Shown here one piece after another: positions 43,314 through 51,723 of a stretch of DNA of 64,000 nt (the stretch's first letter is position 1; the number at the start of each line of letters is the position of its first letter). The notes under the pieces are model-generated. The model ran no database searches. It was not told the DNA's origin and saw only the letters and a program-made list of their open reading frames with translations. The DNA is from Lactobacillus paragasseri. Its GTDB lineage: Bacteria > Bacillota > Bacilli > Lactobacillales > Lactobacillaceae. Where the stretch lies: NCBI RefSeq assembly GCF_003584685.1, contig NZ_AP018549.1, forward strand, positions 496,001 through 560,000, given 5' to 3'. Made by a program: the position numbers and the translations under genes.

Positions 43314-45848
43314 TTGAAATTTTATTTTATTCAGAACAATGACAATATTGTGATAAATCCATCGCATATTTCAAATCTAATTAAACAAAAATTTTCTCCC
43401 TCAAGTAATTTTGAAATAAAGAGTTTAACGTATAAAGGTGACAAATGGAAACAAACTGATATTAATCAAGATGATGTTGTTATCCTAGGATTAGGTCATT
43501 TATTTAACCCAGAATATGTAAGAGGTGAGATAAAAGCTCAAGTTAGTTATTTCTTGAAGAAAAAAGTTAAAGTCGCTCTCGCAACAGAGTATCGTTATTT
43601 TAATTATTATCGAAATTATTTCGATAAAGATTCCGATGGAATGGCTATTCATAATCTAGCCTGGAAAAATAGATTACCGGTTTTAGATGTATACAGTTTT
43701 CTTAATTCATGGTATTTAAGCGATGTCAGAAAACAGAGTGATTTAGAACCCGTTAAATATAGAGATAATGAACAGCAAATCAAGTCAGGTGTAAAGCAAC
43801 AATTATTTGAAAATTTTATTTCTACTTGGTTATATCGTAAATTTATTAAACCTAATCGCTCTCAATACTTATATGGGGCCTCAATTTATCCTGAAGTATG
43901 GAGTGATGAAATCAATGAAGAAGATATGGACCATATGGAAAAAATTGGTTTTAATACGGTTCGAATTGGTGAATTTTTCTGGAGTAAATTAGAACCAGAA
44001 GAAAACCACTATGATATGGAATATCTTCGAAACTTATTAGAGAAATTAAAGAGACATCATCTTAAAGTGATCTTGGGAATCCCTTCCCCAACGCCTCCAA
44101 GATGGTTTACATTACATTATCCTGAAGCACGAGTGGTTAATAAAGATGGTCAAGTTGATGAACATGGATCAAGACAACATGTTTGTACGAATAATTTGGT
44201 TTTTAGAAAAAAAGTTTATCAACTAACTAAAAAAATTGCAGCAGTTGCTAATGATTTTGACAACATTGTTGCTATTCAAATTGATAATGAATTTAAATGT
44301 CATGTAGACCAGTGTTTTTGTGAATCGTGTAAGAAATTATGGCCGAGATGGTTAAAAGAAAAATACGGAATAATTGAAAATCTAAACAAGTCTTGGGGAA
44401 CAAATTTATGGAGTGAAAGATATCCTAATTTCGATTCGGTAGTAATGCCGACTAAAACGCCATTTACTCATAATACCGGATTAGAAAATGCTTTTGCTGA
44501 TTTTACTGCTGATACAGTTAATGATTTTGCTTCTGGAATAATTCAAATATTAATTGATAATACAAAAATTCCAATAACTCATAATTCGTCGATGAACTTT
44601 AACTTGAATAACTTTGAATTATTTAATCAGCTGGATATCGCAGGCTACGATACTTATCCAAGGTTTGATCAATACTGGAACTTTCCAATTAATCTTGATT
44701 TGTTTAGAAATGTAAAAGATACTAGTAACTTTTATTTGCTAGAAACGTGTACTTCACATGTTGGATATATAGGTAATTATGTTCCACCTTACTCTAAAGG
44801 ATATTTACCTGTAGAGGTATTTTTAGGATATGCAGCAGGGTTAAATTCGATTTTGTATTGGCCTTATCGTGGGCAACGTGTTGGTGTTGAACAAACGCAC
44901 AGCGCAGTTGTTACACAAGCAGGAACACCAGATCTTGGTTATGAGGATGTCTTAAAAGGTGAACAGATTTTAAACAGAATAAAACCAATATTAAAAGAAA
45001 CTACGGTTCGAAAAGCAAAAGTAGCAATAATTTATTCTGATGAAACTAAACGTAAGATGAATACAGAATCGGGTGGAATATATCAATATCGTCCAACGTT
45101 TACGGAAGTATATGAAGCAATTACAAGACTTGGAATATCAGTTGAAGTAATTCAACCAAATGCTGATTTTAGTGAGTTTAATTGCATTATTGCTCCGTAT
45201 ATTCGGTCAGTTGACCAAGATTTATTAAATAAATTTAAGTACTTTTCTGAGAACGGAGGTGAATTAATTTTAGGACCTTTAACAGGAGATAGAACGGTTG
45301 AAGGAAATTGGCATAATAATGATAACGGGTTAGGGCAACTAGGAATTTGGCTAGGTGTAAAAAATGTCGTCCAATATCTTTCTAGTGAGGATAAAACTGC
45401 GGCTAGAGTTCAAGTAGATAAAAAAGAGGATAGATTTAGTGGTTTAGTAACTTTATTTGATACCGATCATGAAATGAAGGATGTAAGAACAATTGCACCA
45501 GTTGCCGGAAACCGATCAATTACTTATCAAAATAAAAATGTAATCTATATAGGCGGAATGCCAGAAGATTGTATGAAAAGTTGTTTTTGGGATTATGTAA
45601 TTGATAAATATATTAAAACAAACAGTGAGCAAATTATTGAACAAATGGACGATGGTATCTATAAATATGAACGAGAAAATGATGACTTCGTGTATATATT
45701 TATTGCCAATATGTCTGATAAAAGTAGGAATATACGAGTAGATAAAGAAAATATACTTAACGAAAATAATGAAAAAATAAGTGTAGGATTACATAAATTT
45801 GAACCATATACATATCGAATTTTTAAAATTAAGAAAGAGAGGAAATAA
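43314..45848 (+). CDS. GH42 beta-galactosidase with an extra N-terminal domain
   Basis: Glycoside hydrolase family 42 enzyme releasing galactose from beta-galactosides, often galactan side-chain oligosaccharides. The GH42 part starts near residue 186 (YLYGASIYPEVW) and holds acid/base Glu326 (IQIDNEF), nucleophile Glu477 (YLLETCTS), and the zinc cysteines Cys329, 334, 336 and 339. The trimerisation and C-terminal domains follow. Residues 1-185 are an extension not present in standard GH42 (about 690 residues against 844 here), which I do not recognise. TTG start with AAGGAGAG 10 bases upstream. First gene of a four-gene operon; no signal peptide. Confidence 0.9.
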   Translation: MKFYFIQNNDNIVINPSHISNLIKQKFSPSSNFEIKSLTYKGDKWKQTDINQDDVVILGLGHLFNPEYVRGEIKAQVSYFLKKKVKVALATEYRYFNYYRNYFDKDSDGMAIHNLAWKNRLPVLDVYSFLNSWYLSDVRKQSDLEPVKYRDNEQQIKSGVKQQLFENFISTWLYRKFIKPNRSQYLYGASIYPEVWSDEINEEDMDHMEKIGFNTVRIGEFFWSKLEPEENHYDMEYLRNLLEKLKRHHLKVILGIPSPTPPRWFTLHYPEARVVNKDGQVDEHGSRQHVCTNNLVFRKKVYQLTKKIAAVANDFDNIVAIQIDNEFKCHVDQCFCESCKKLWPRWLKEKYGIIENLNKSWGTNLWSERYPNFDSVVMPTKTPFTHNTGLENAFADFTADTVNDFASGIIQILIDNTKIPITHNSSMNFNLNNFELFNQLDIAGYDTYPRFDQYWNFPINLDLFRNVKDTSNFYLLETCTSHVGYIGNYVPPYSKGYLPVEVFLGYAAGLNSILYWPYRGQRVGVEQTHSAVVTQAGTPDLGYEDVLKGEQILNRIKPILKETTVRKAKVAIIYSDETKRKMNTESGGIYQYRPTFTEVYEAITRLGISVEVIQPNADFSEFNCIIAPYIRSVDQDLLNKFKYFSENGGELILGPLTGDRTVEGNWHNNDNGLGQLGIWLGVKNVVQYLSSEDKTAARVQVDKKEDRFSGLVTLFDTDHEMKDVRTIAPVAGNRSITYQNKNVIYIGGMPEDCMKSCFWDYVIDKYIKTNSEQIIEQMDDGIYKYERENDDFVYIFIANMSDKSRNIRVDKENILNENNEKISVGLHKFEPYTYRIFKIKKERK

Positions 45849-45850
45849 AA

Positions 45851-47290
45851 ATGGATGCAATGAGTGATCAACAGCCGTTGGCTGTAAAAGTTAATGGTGG
45901 AAAACCAATACCTAAGTTTGGTTTAAGAGATAAAATTGGTTACGCTTTTGGTGATGTAGGTACTACCTTTTTAATGGGTATTTTAGCCTCATTTGAATCA
46001 ATTTACTTTACTAACGTTTTGGGAATTTCGCCAGTTATTAGCGGGACAATCTTATCGGTTACAACAATTGTTGGTGCATTTACTGATTTAGCCGTTGGTA
46101 GAATGGCAGATAAACGTCATTTAGGAAAGAAAGGTCGTTTTCATCCTTGGATTAAATCAATGAAGTGGGCATTAGGATTGTCAGTTTTGCTAATCTATAT
46201 GCCGTTTATTCAAAGTTGGTCAATGGGAGCAAAGATTACATATATTTCATGTGCAAGTATTTTCTATATTGCTTGTTTATCTGCATTTAATATCCCTTAT
46301 GGATCTTTAGCTGCTGCTATTAGTTCTGATCCAGATGATAGAACGTCTCTTTCAATTTATCGTAGTGTAGGTTCTGCTATTGGTGCTGGTGGTACAGGAT
46401 TTGTTTTACCATATCTTGTTTATACGACCTCTAAGACAGGACAGCAAATTTTATCTGGTACTCGTTTATTCTACTGTGCTATTGGTTGTTTTGTATTAGC
46501 AATGATCTGCTACACAATTATGTACACCTTAACTACTGAAAGAGTTGTGGTTGAACATAAAAATCCTGTTAAGGGTGGAAAACTAGCCGCTTCATTATTT
46601 AAGGACCGTGCACTAATTTCATTCTTAGCAGCAGAAATTGTCATTGTTTTATCAACGAGTTTTTCATCATTCTTAACTACTTATATGTTTTCAACTTACT
46701 TCCAAAGTAAGCAAGCTTTATCAATTGCATTATTGTTTAACTATGCCAATACTATTGTTCTTTCATTCTTTGCAAAACCATTAGCTTCAAAATTTGGTAA
46801 GAAAAAGATTGTTTCAATTGCCTTATTTATGTCGTCAATTTTGTATTTAGTTGTTTACATTATGCAAATCCATAATGTATGGCTTTACTTAGTTTTAAGT
46901 TTCTTTACTACATTATGTTTCTCTATGTTTAATATTATGACTTGGGCCTTTATGACTGACGTTATTGACTACCATCAATATGTTTCAGGGATGCGTGAAG
47001 ACGGGACTATTTATAGTGTAAATATGTTTGGACGTAAAATTGCACAAACTTTGAATTCATTCTTTAGTGGTGCAATTTTGACAGCAATTGGTTATAAGGC
47101 ATCAACAACTGGTAGTTTGACACAATCACCAGAGGTTCTAAGAGGAATTTACGCTTTGGCAACATTAGTTCCATTTGTTTTATTAATGATTGGTGCTTTG
47201 ATCTTAACTTTCTGGTATCCATTAAGTAAAAAAGAATTAGAGAAAGTATCCGCAAAATTAAAGGTGGTTAATAAGACTAATAAAGAATAG
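45851..47290 (+). CDS. GPH-family sugar:cation symporter, copy 1
   Basis: A 479-residue, 12-span glycoside-pentoside-hexuronide carrier (MelB/XynP type) importing oligosaccharides with Na+ or H+. Signatures include GYAFGDVGTTFLMG in span 1, DLAVGRMADKRHLGKKGRFHPW in the 2-3 loop (the cation-site Asp), and ISSDPDDRTSLSIYRS in the middle. GAGAGG precedes the ATG, which lies 2 bases after the GH42 stop. Short alpha- or beta-galactosides from pectin are likely cargo, from context. Confidence 0.9.
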   Translation: MDAMSDQQPLAVKVNGGKPIPKFGLRDKIGYAFGDVGTTFLMGILASFESIYFTNVLGISPVISGTILSVTTIVGAFTDLAVGRMADKRHLGKKGRFHPWIKSMKWALGLSVLLIYMPFIQSWSMGAKITYISCASIFYIACLSAFNIPYGSLAAAISSDPDDRTSLSIYRSVGSAIGAGGTGFVLPYLVYTTSKTGQQILSGTRLFYCAIGCFVLAMICYTIMYTLTTERVVVEHKNPVKGGKLAASLFKDRALISFLAAEIVIVLSTSFSSFLTTYMFSTYFQSKQALSIALLFNYANTIVLSFFAKPLASKFGKKKIVSIALFMSSILYLVVYIMQIHNVWLYLVLSFFTTLCFSMFNIMTWAFMTDVIDYHQYVSGMREDGTIYSVNMFGRKIAQTLNSFFSGAILTAIGYKASTTGSLTQSPEVLRGIYALATLVPFVLLMIGALILTFWYPLSKKELEKVSAKLKVVNKTNKE

Positions 47291-47302
47291 AGAAGAGATA
47301 AA

Positions 47303-48142
47303 ATGAGATATTTTTCACAAAAAATAAACTCACCACTTTCTGAAAAAGCAGTATTAGATTGCTATATTCAAAACACAGAGAAATGTGCTCAAGGCAGGAA
47401 GAGACCAGCAATTATTATTTGCCCAGGTGGTGGCTATGAAGAAATTGCTGATCGAGAAGGTGAGCCAATTGCAATTAAGATGATGTCTTATGGATTTCAG
47501 TCTTTTGTATTGAACTATAGCCTAACGCCAGCCCATTTTCCAATAGCCTTAACTGAACTAAGCACTGCAATAGAATATGTTAGAAAAAATGCTAAAGAAT
47601 TTCATATTGATCCAGATGCTATTTGGGTAGCGGGATTTTCTGCTGGAGGTCATTTGGCGGCTAGCTTAGGAGTTTATTGGCATACTGATTTTCTGCAAAA
47701 ATATGGTTATCAAGCCGAAGGAATTAAACCTAATGGATTATTGCTTGGTTACCCTGTAATTACAGCAGGTAAGTATGCTCACCGTGGATCAATTGTTAAT
47801 TTGCTAGGTAAAGACAAAGCAAATGAAATTGAGTATTTAAATGAAGTATCTTTAGAGTTGCATGTAGATAGATTTACCCCACCAAGTTTCATTTGGCATA
47901 CAGCAACAGATGATGTTGTACCTGTAAATAATAGCTTAATGTTTGCGAATGCTTTGAAACAAAATGATGTTAAATTTGATTTGACCATTTATCCAGAAGG
48001 TGGTCATGGATTAAGTTTGGGGACTATTGAAACAGCCCATAAAAGTGGTCACGATATTGTTCCTTGCGTAACAAATTGGCCAGAAAAATTTGTTGAATTT
48101 GCTAAAAATGTAGGAAATACCTTTCTGAGTGAAAGCAAATGA
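47303..48142 (+). CDS. Alpha/beta-hydrolase, BD-FAE/xylan-esterase-like
   Basis: A 279-residue intracellular esterase. The oxyanion loop is ICPGGGYEEIADREGEPIA (about 39-57), nucleophile Ser113 in GFSAGGHLAAS, Asp in TDDVVPVNNS and His in EGGHGLSL, a complete triad. Relatives remove acetyl or feruloyl groups from plant polysaccharide fragments. It overlaps the next esterase gene by 4 bases (ATGA), so both are translated together. Deacetylation of imported sugars is likely from context. Confidence 0.86.
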   Translation: MRYFSQKINSPLSEKAVLDCYIQNTEKCAQGRKRPAIIICPGGGYEEIADREGEPIAIKMMSYGFQSFVLNYSLTPAHFPIALTELSTAIEYVRKNAKEFHIDPDAIWVAGFSAGGHLAASLGVYWHTDFLQKYGYQAEGIKPNGLLLGYPVITAGKYAHRGSIVNLLGKDKANEIEYLNEVSLELHVDRFTPPSFIWHTATDDVVPVNNSLMFANALKQNDVKFDLTIYPEGGHGLSLGTIETAHKSGHDIVPCVTNWPEKFVEFAKNVGNTFLSESK

Positions 48143-49092
48143 TTATGTTAACTAATTTAGATAAGTATAAAAATTATAAGGGAGTCGGTGAAAGACCAAA
48201 AGATTTTGACAAGATTTGGAATCAAGGGAAAAGAAAAGTAGACGAAATAGGTTTTGATTATGAACTGCAAAAAGTAAGTGAGCCTTCAAATATTGTAGAT
48301 TTTTATCATTTATATTTTTATGGAATCGGTGGAGCCAAAATTCATGCTCAGCTAATTGCCCCTAAAAAATTAATTGGTAAGCATGCTGGACTATTGTACT
48401 TTCATGGTTATCATTGTAGTGCAGGTGATTTTGAAGATAAAGTTGGTTGGGCAGCTGAAGGATTTATTGTTCTTGCTTTAGATTGTCGCGGACAAGGAGG
48501 TTTATCTGAGGATAATGTTTCTGTAAAAGGAGATATTATGAATGGACTAATTATACGTGGCGTTGAAGAGTGGAATCCAGAGAAACTATACTTTTATCGC
48601 CAGTTTTTAGATACTTACCAAGCTGCAAACATTCTCATGAATATGACTCATGTTGATGAAAAGAAAATATTCATTAAAGGAATTTCACAAGGTGGTGGTT
48701 TAGCACTAGCATGTGCAGGCTTAGTACCAGAAACTTATAAAGTTCAAGTTGCGTATCCATTTTTATCAGACTATCGAAAAGCATATCAGTATGGACCAAC
48801 GACAGCTTTTGGTGAATTATCTTATTGGTTTCATTATCGCGATCCTCTTCATAAAAAAGAAAAAGATCTATTTAATCTTTTAGATTATATCGATGTTAAA
48901 TTCTTTGCTGATAAAATAAAAGCTCAAGTGTTGTGGGAAATGGGTGGTTCGGATAAACAGGTCCCTCCTGAAACACAAATGGCTGCTTTTAATCGGATTA
49001 CGTCTAAAAAGAAGATTTATTTGGCTCCAGAATATGGACATGAATTTATTCCTCGATTAGGTGATGAAATTAGAGACTTCTTTTTCAAATAA
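48139..49092 (+). CDS. AXE1/CE7-like acetyl esterase
   Basis: A 317-residue hydrolase of the acetylxylan esterase/cephalosporin C deacetylase family. Motifs: YFHGYHCSAGDF (oxyanion), LDCRGQGG (the RGQ motif), nucleophile Ser183 in GISQGGGLAL, and triad Asp and His in MGGSDKQVPP and EYGHEF. These cytosolic enzymes strip acetyl groups from imported oligosaccharides. It is last in the GH42 operon. ATG 48139 overlaps the upstream stop; ATG 48145 is an alternative. Confidence 0.88.
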   Translation: MIMLTNLDKYKNYKGVGERPKDFDKIWNQGKRKVDEIGFDYELQKVSEPSNIVDFYHLYFYGIGGAKIHAQLIAPKKLIGKHAGLLYFHGYHCSAGDFEDKVGWAAEGFIVLALDCRGQGGLSEDNVSVKGDIMNGLIIRGVEEWNPEKLYFYRQFLDTYQAANILMNMTHVDEKKIFIKGISQGGGLALACAGLVPETYKVQVAYPFLSDYRKAYQYGPTTAFGELSYWFHYRDPLHKKEKDLFNLLDYIDVKFFADKIKAQVLWEMGGSDKQVPPETQMAAFNRITSKKKIYLAPEYGHEFIPRLGDEIRDFFFK

Positions 49093-49094
49093 AA

Positions 49095-49122
49095 TGTAAG
49101 CGAATACATCTTATGCTACAAT
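49095..49122 (+). promoter_or_regulatory. cre site and extended -10 promoter of the AraC gene
   Basis: TGTAAGCGAATACA (49095-49108) fits the CcpA consensus well. TGCTACAAT gives an extended -10 (TACAAT 49117-49122). The cre site covers the -35 position, so glucose would repress the regulator itself. Confidence 0.65.
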
Positions 49123-49138
49123 TAAATTGTAACTATAG

Positions 49139-49963
49139 ATGAAAAGCGTAGATAAGATGAGTATAAAATTCAATTCTTCAGAAAGCGAATATCCACTAAA
49201 GTTTTATGATATCGGATTAAAGTGGGTACAACATAAAGTTTATCGTCCTCATGGATTCAGATATTATCATTGGCTTCAAACAGATAAAGGTACTGGTTTT
49301 ATAAAAATCGGTCAAAAAATAATCAAATTATCTCCCCATCAAGGTTTCCTAATGAGACCATATACTCCCTATTCTTGCTATCCTGATACAGATCAAATTT
49401 GGATAACATCATTTTTAACTTTTGAAGGAACAATGATTGATTCCATGGCATCATTTCTTGACTTAAATGAATTTCAAATTTATCAGGATCTTGATAAAAA
49501 TCTGGAGAATTTTATTGAGAATAATTACAAGTCATTTACAACGTATGATTATTTATCTTCATTAGAACAATCTACCTTAATTTATACATTTTTGATGTAT
49601 TTAAAGCGTAATGCCTATATTAATGAATTGGATTTTTCGCAAAGTAAAATAGTCAATAAAATTATTGAGTACATTAGACTTCATTATCAAGAAAAAATAA
49701 GTAATGAGATGCTTGCATCACTTAGTGGTTATTCTATCCCTCACACTGTAAGATTATTTAAAGCCGAAGTTGAGGTTACTCCAATGGAATATTTAACACG
49801 TTTTCGCTTGAGAATGGCTAAGACACTGGTAGATTTTAAGCCAGAGATTAGTATTGATGAAATAGCCTCGTTAGTTGGCTACTCGAATATTTCTTACTTT
49901 ATTCAACAGTATAAAAAGATGTTTCAAACAACTCCTGGGCAGGAACGACATCATGTTTTATAA
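49139..49963 (+). CDS. AraC-family regulator of the pectin locus
   Basis: A 274-residue regulator with an N-terminal cupin (YRPHGFRYYHWLQTDKGTG and LSPHQGFLMRPYTPYSC, about 35-80) and the C-terminal double helix-turn-helix (NKIIEYIRLHYQEKIS, LSGYSIPHTVRLFKAE, EIASLVGYSNISYFIQQYKKMFQTTPGQER). No ribosome binding site precedes ATG 49139, and the promoter leaves only about a 10-base leader; ATG 49157 is possible. It sits between the GH42 and PL4 units and probably activates both in response to a galactose-containing fragment. Confidence 0.88.
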   Translation: MKSVDKMSIKFNSSESEYPLKFYDIGLKWVQHKVYRPHGFRYYHWLQTDKGTGFIKIGQKIIKLSPHQGFLMRPYTPYSCYPDTDQIWITSFLTFEGTMIDSMASFLDLNEFQIYQDLDKNLENFIENNYKSFTTYDYLSSLEQSTLIYTFLMYLKRNAYINELDFSQSKIVNKIIEYIRLHYQEKISNEMLASLSGYSIPHTVRLFKAEVEVTPMEYLTRFRLRMAKTLVDFKPEISIDEIASLVGYSNISYFIQQYKKMFQTTPGQERHHVL

Positions 49964-49984
49964 AGTAATATTTTAATTATATAT

Positions 49985-50017
49985 AAAAGCCAATCATATT
50001 ATGTTTGGCTTTTTTAT
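49985..50017 (+). terminator. Terminator between the AraC and PL4 genes
   Basis: AAAAGCCAATCA and TGTTTGGCTTTTTT pair around TATTA. The PL4 ribosome binding site starts only 2 bases further, so read-through past this hairpin is needed unless a promoter lies within it. Confidence 0.8.
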
Positions 50018-50031
50018 TAGGAGAAAATGCC

Positions 50032-51723
50032 ATGTTATCTAAATTAAAAGACCACATAGAAGATAGTAATAAAGAATTATCTTTAAGCAATAATGAAGTA
50101 CAAATAACTTTCACTAAACAAGGCTATGTCACAAAGCTACTGTATAAAGGAAAAAATGTCTTAGAAGACTTAGCAGGTGAACCTCATGATCGCGATAAAA
50201 ATTATAGTTTCTATTGCGATTATCATATGGATGGAAAAACAAGACATATGCATATTGATCAAACAAAAACTATTGAAAATAATGATCAGATGATTCATGT
50301 GGCGTTTATTGATTCAAAAAGTGAACTTGGAATTGAATATCATATTATTTTGAAAAATAACGATTCTGGCATTTATTCGTATGTTAAGGCATGGAACAAT
50401 ACTGATCATCCCTTGAAAGTAAATGAATTAAGAACTGTTTATCGTTTTAATCAAGGCTTGTTTAATTGGAGTACTAATGGAGTTCGATTCGGCAGACAAC
50501 CTTCATCAAAGGAAATGCTGAGAGGTAAAAAATTCCAAGATGAAACTTATAGGATGAAGCGGGGAGCTTTATTTTCAAACAGTCAGATTTATTCCAAATA
50601 TGATTATGCTGGTTACTATAAAGATACAGATTTCTGGGGACAAGCAGGAAATAATTTTGGTGCATGGCTAATTACACCAAATAAATCTTTTTATGGTTCA
50701 GGCCCGTTAAATCAAGATCTTATGATTCATTATGATGGATTAATCTTGAATTACTTATTTAGTGAACATTTTGGTAAGGGACTGAATGTTCTGCCAACTG
50801 ACTTTAAGAAAATGTATGGACCATGGTGTCTCTATTTAAATAATGGCTCATTTGAAGATGTAGTAAAAAGAAGCAAGAAAGAAAAACAGGCTTGGCCATA
50901 TTCCTGGTTGGATGATCTAGATTATCCGTTAGAGTTAAGCGATGTTGTTGGTCAGATTAGTTCAGCTGTTTCTAAAAAATATGAAATTATTTTGATTAGT
51001 AATACTAAGGATAAAAAGACATTTATCGAGCAACAAAATTCTAATACCTATTACGTTGAGACAGATAAAAATGGAAAATTTAGTTTAAAAAATATTCGAC
51101 CAGATAGCTATTCCTTATATGCTTACGCTTTAGATGGTACAGATCTTGATGAACATTTATTGATAAAAGATATTTCAATCAATCAAAGAAAGATTGATTT
51201 AGGAGAATTTGAAATTCATCCATCTACAAAATCTATTTGGCAAATTGGTTATCCTTCACACACAACCGATGGATTTAAGTATAGTGATCAGCTACGTAAT
51301 TATGTTTGGCAAGAATTAGTGCCTAACAATTTAACATATCGGATTGATAAAAATGATGACTGGTATTATCTCCAAAATGATAGTGGGAAATGGAATATTG
51401 AATTTTCTTCTAATAATTTATCTAATAAAAATTTATTACTTAAGGTTGCGTTAGCAGGAGCAACGCAAAAACAAATGGATCAAGGAAATGGGGTCCTGAT
51501 TAATATCAATTTAAATGGAAAAAAGATTTTTTCTGAAAGATTTGAAAATGATCGGGCTGCATATCGTTCAGCCTTAAAGAGTGGAAGATATCATCTGATA
51601 ATAGTGCTGATTACTTATAATCAACTAAAGCAAAATCAAGTTAATACTATTAGTTTTACTACTGATGGATATTTAATGTATGACGCAATCCAGTTAGGAG
51701 AGGAGTGTAAAAGCAATGAATAA
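50032..51723 (+). CDS. PL4-family rhamnogalacturonan lyase, intracellular
   Basis: A 563-residue protein of polysaccharide lyase family 4, which cleaves the rhamnose-galacturonic acid backbone of RG-I pectin by beta-elimination. The N-terminal beta-sandwich (LSLSNNEVQITFTKQGYV to about 300; GNNFGAWLITPNKSFYGSGPLNQDLM), a fibronectin-like middle (VGQISSAVSKKYEIIL to about 390) and a carbohydrate-binding third domain (SIWQIGYPSHTTDGFKYSD to the end) match the three-domain plan. It lacks a signal peptide, so it would act on imported oligosaccharides. Starts at ATG 50032 after AGGAGA; overlaps the next gene by 8 bases. Confidence 0.85.
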   Translation: MLSKLKDHIEDSNKELSLSNNEVQITFTKQGYVTKLLYKGKNVLEDLAGEPHDRDKNYSFYCDYHMDGKTRHMHIDQTKTIENNDQMIHVAFIDSKSELGIEYHIILKNNDSGIYSYVKAWNNTDHPLKVNELRTVYRFNQGLFNWSTNGVRFGRQPSSKEMLRGKKFQDETYRMKRGALFSNSQIYSKYDYAGYYKDTDFWGQAGNNFGAWLITPNKSFYGSGPLNQDLMIHYDGLILNYLFSEHFGKGLNVLPTDFKKMYGPWCLYLNNGSFEDVVKRSKKEKQAWPYSWLDDLDYPLELSDVVGQISSAVSKKYEIILISNTKDKKTFIEQQNSNTYYVETDKNGKFSLKNIRPDSYSLYAYALDGTDLDEHLLIKDISINQRKIDLGEFEIHPSTKSIWQIGYPSHTTDGFKYSDQLRNYVWQELVPNNLTYRIDKNDDWYYLQNDSGKWNIEFSSNNLSNKNLLLKVALAGATQKQMDQGNGVLININLNGKKIFSERFENDRAAYRSALKSGRYHLIIVLITYNQLKQNQVNTISFTTDGYLMYDAIQLGEECKSNE

